Positions 14,880-16,368 of a DNA stretch of 16,368 nt are shown piece after piece. How positions within the stretch are numbered: the first letter of the stretch is position 1; each line of letters starts with the position of its first letter. Location: contig JAJDEK010000262.1 in the NCBI GenBank assembly GCA_029259875.1, forward strand, positions 1-16,368, read 5' to 3'. Both the position numbers and the translations under genes were made by a program. The notes under the pieces were generated by a model. That model was not told the origin of the DNA, ran no database searches, and worked only from the letters and a program-made list of their open reading frames with translations. Origin of the DNA: Planctomycetaceae bacterium (GTDB lineage Bacteria; Planctomycetota; Planctomycetia; Planctomycetales; Planctomycetaceae).

Positions 14880-16368
14880 ATGAATATTCTTGACGAACTC
14901 AGAACTCGATTTGAACCAGCTTTATTAGAATGGACCGACGATCCGTCTTCCGTCATTGAAATGTTGAAAGCGTCTCAGGATGCAAAATTTGGTGACTACC
15001 AGGCGAATTTTGCAATGCCTTTAGCGAATCGTTCAAAAGAACTCAAACCAAGAGATCTTGCGGCTCGAATTGTTGAGCAAGTTAACTTGTCAGATATCTG
15101 TGAGCCTCTGGAAGTTGCCGGCCCTGGGTTTATTAATATCAAATTGAAACAAGACTGGTTGGAAAATCAAACAAAACAATTAGTAAACGATGATCGCTTG
15201 GGGGTCGCCACTGCCAAGACTCCTCAAAAAGTGGTTGTTGATTTTTCAGCCCCCAATGTCGCCAAACCGATGCATGTGGGCCATTTAAGGAGTTCGGTGA
15301 TTGGCGATGCCAACTATCGGGTTCTGCAGTTCCTGGGGCACGATGTTGTCGGCGATAATCATATCGGCGACTGGGGAACTCAGTTTGGTATGATCATTTT
15401 TGGGTATAAGCATTTTCTCAATGAAGAGGCATTCCAAGAAAGTCCCGTACAGGAGTTGGCACGCCTTTATCGCCTGGTAAATCAATTATCCGATTACCAT
15501 GCAACCAAGAACGCCATTCCGACGCGTCAGAACGAAGTTGAGCAACTGGAATCAAAACTAAAAACGCTGGAAGAGATCAACGATCCATCAGATAAGAAGG
15601 CCCAGAAACAACTCAAGAAGCTAAAATCAGATATCGGTGAACGAAAGTCAGAACTGACATCGATGCAGGAAAAATTGGCTGAATTCGAACAAAATGCTGA
15701 CTTGAAAAACAAGGCTGACGCATTTCCTGAAATCGCCAAACTGGCACGTAAAGAAACAGCAAAACTCCATGCTGGAGATGCCGAAAATCTTGATCTCTGG
15801 AAACAGTTTCTTCCGGAGTGCCTTGAAGCGATTCAGGTTGTTTATGATCGACTCGATATCCATTTCGACATGACTTTGGGCGAAAGTTACTATCAGCCTA
15901 TGCTGGCGGATGTCGTCGCTGATCTCAAAGAAAAAGGACTAGCGACTGAAAGTGAGGGTGCGATTTGTGTATTCATTGAAGACTTCAAAGCCCCTTCTAT
16001 TGTACAGAAGCAGGATGGTGCCTTCACCTACGCAACAACGGACCTTGCCACAATCAAATATCGTGTTGAACAGCTCAAAGCAGACCGAGTGCTGTACGTC
16101 GTTGATTCTAGACAGAGCGAACATTTTCAACTGTTGTTTGCTACAGTAAAAGAATGGGGCTTTACTGATCTTGCATTACAGCATGTCAGTTTTGGAACCA
16201 TTTTAGGAAAGAATAAACGGCCTTATAAAACAAGATCCGGTGATACCGTCGGCTTAGAGAGTTTGCTCGATGAATCAATCCAGAGAGCATACGCGATCGT
16301 AGCAGAAAATGATGATGCTAAACCTGATGGCCCCGAACTAAGCAAAGAGAAACGTACTCAAATCGCGG
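14880..16368 (+). CDS. argS: Arginyl-tRNA synthetase with a coiled-coil insertion (partial, runs off the right edge)
   Basis: This class I arginyl-tRNA synthetase charges tRNA-Arg; 496 residues are in the window and the C-terminus is missing. Seen: the N-terminal ArgS domain (about 1-100), FSAPNVAKPMHVGHLRSSVIGD-type catalytic start with the HIGH-motif variant HVGH at 132-135, GDNHIGDWGTQFG (158-170), DSRQSEHFQLL in the catalytic core, and the KMSKS-region variant YKTRSG (K450-G454), normal for ArgS enzymes lacking the KMSK lysine. Between LYRLVNQL (196-203) and ADAFPEIAK (279-287), E. coli ArgS has a short link; here about 75 residues, very rich in Lys, Glu, Gln and Leu, form a probable coiled coil. 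The ATG at 14880 has GGAA eight bases upstream. The gap to rsfS is 116 bases. Confidence 0.95.
   Translation, partial: MNILDELRTRFEPALLEWTDDPSSVIEMLKASQDAKFGDYQANFAMPLANRSKELKPRDLAARIVEQVNLSDICEPLEVAGPGFINIKLKQDWLENQTKQLVNDDRLGVATAKTPQKVVVDFSAPNVAKPMHVGHLRSSVIGDANYRVLQFLGHDVVGDNHIGDWGTQFGMIIFGYKHFLNEEAFQESPVQELARLYRLVNQLSDYHATKNAIPTRQNEVEQLESKLKTLEEINDPSDKKAQKQLKKLKSDIGERKSELTSMQEKLAEFEQNADLKNKADAFPEIAKLARKETAKLHAGDAENLDLWKQFLPECLEAIQVVYDRLDIHFDMTLGESYYQPMLADVVADLKEKGLATESEGAICVFIEDFKAPSIVQKQDGAFTYATTDLATIKYRVEQLKADRVLYVVDSRQSEHFQLLFATVKEWGFTDLALQHVSFGTILGKNKRPYKTRSGDTVGLESLLDESIQRAYAIVAENDDAKPDGPELSKEKRTQIA

Noticed and set aside
1..16368. Mobile elements, prophage, toxin-antitoxin or defence islands
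   Set aside because: No transposase, integrase, target-site repeats, small toxin pairs or restriction genes were found. All recognisable genes are housekeeping or envelope functions.

Overview
The window reads as ordinary chromosomal DNA of a planctomycete (PVC superphylum), probably in the Planctomycetales. The best marker is the Minf_1886-family protein at 11026-11454, a family known from Planctomycetes and Verrucomicrobia. Supporting signs are an LPS-export permease (a diderm envelope), a large surface protein with DUF11 repeats, and a potassium-dependent membrane pyrophosphatase. I saw no mobile element, CRISPR array, tRNA or rRNA.

Layout. 1-167 is the 3' end of an unrecognised gene. It converges on an LptF/LptG permease (minus strand, TTG start). 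After a 439-base divergent gap comes a DksA/TraR zinc-finger regulator, then an HtrA/DegP-type protease with two PDZ domains. A strong hairpin at 4093-4123 separates the protease from a convergent DUF11-repeat protein. A 509-base divergent region follows.

The tight plus-strand cluster lipB-like / lipA / lipoyl-domain-like / holB comes next (overlap of 14 bases, gap of 0, gap of 39), followed by ricT (yaaT, PSP1 family). Then come the Minf_1886 gene, hppA, rsfS and argS, which runs off the right edge.

How the genes fit together. lipB and lipA would make and sulphurate the octanoyl group of lipoyl cofactors. However, the LipB homologue has lost both catalytic residues (Gln155 and Asn189 where Lys and Cys are expected), and the small lipoyl-like protein after lipA has Gly43 where the lipoylated Lys should be. 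LipA keeps every expected cluster cysteine. So this is not a textbook lipoylation operon: it pairs an apparently intact lipoyl synthase with a non-canonical transferase and a non-lipoylatable lipoyl fold. This is the strongest lead in the window.

holB-ricT repeats a gene order known from Bacillus. rsfS and argS are translation genes, and rsfS has no ATG, GTG or TTG upstream of its conserved domain, which suggests a rare ATC or ATT start. ArgS carries an extra coiled coil of about 75 residues. The pyrophosphatase carries a signal peptide and about 90 extra periplasmic residues.
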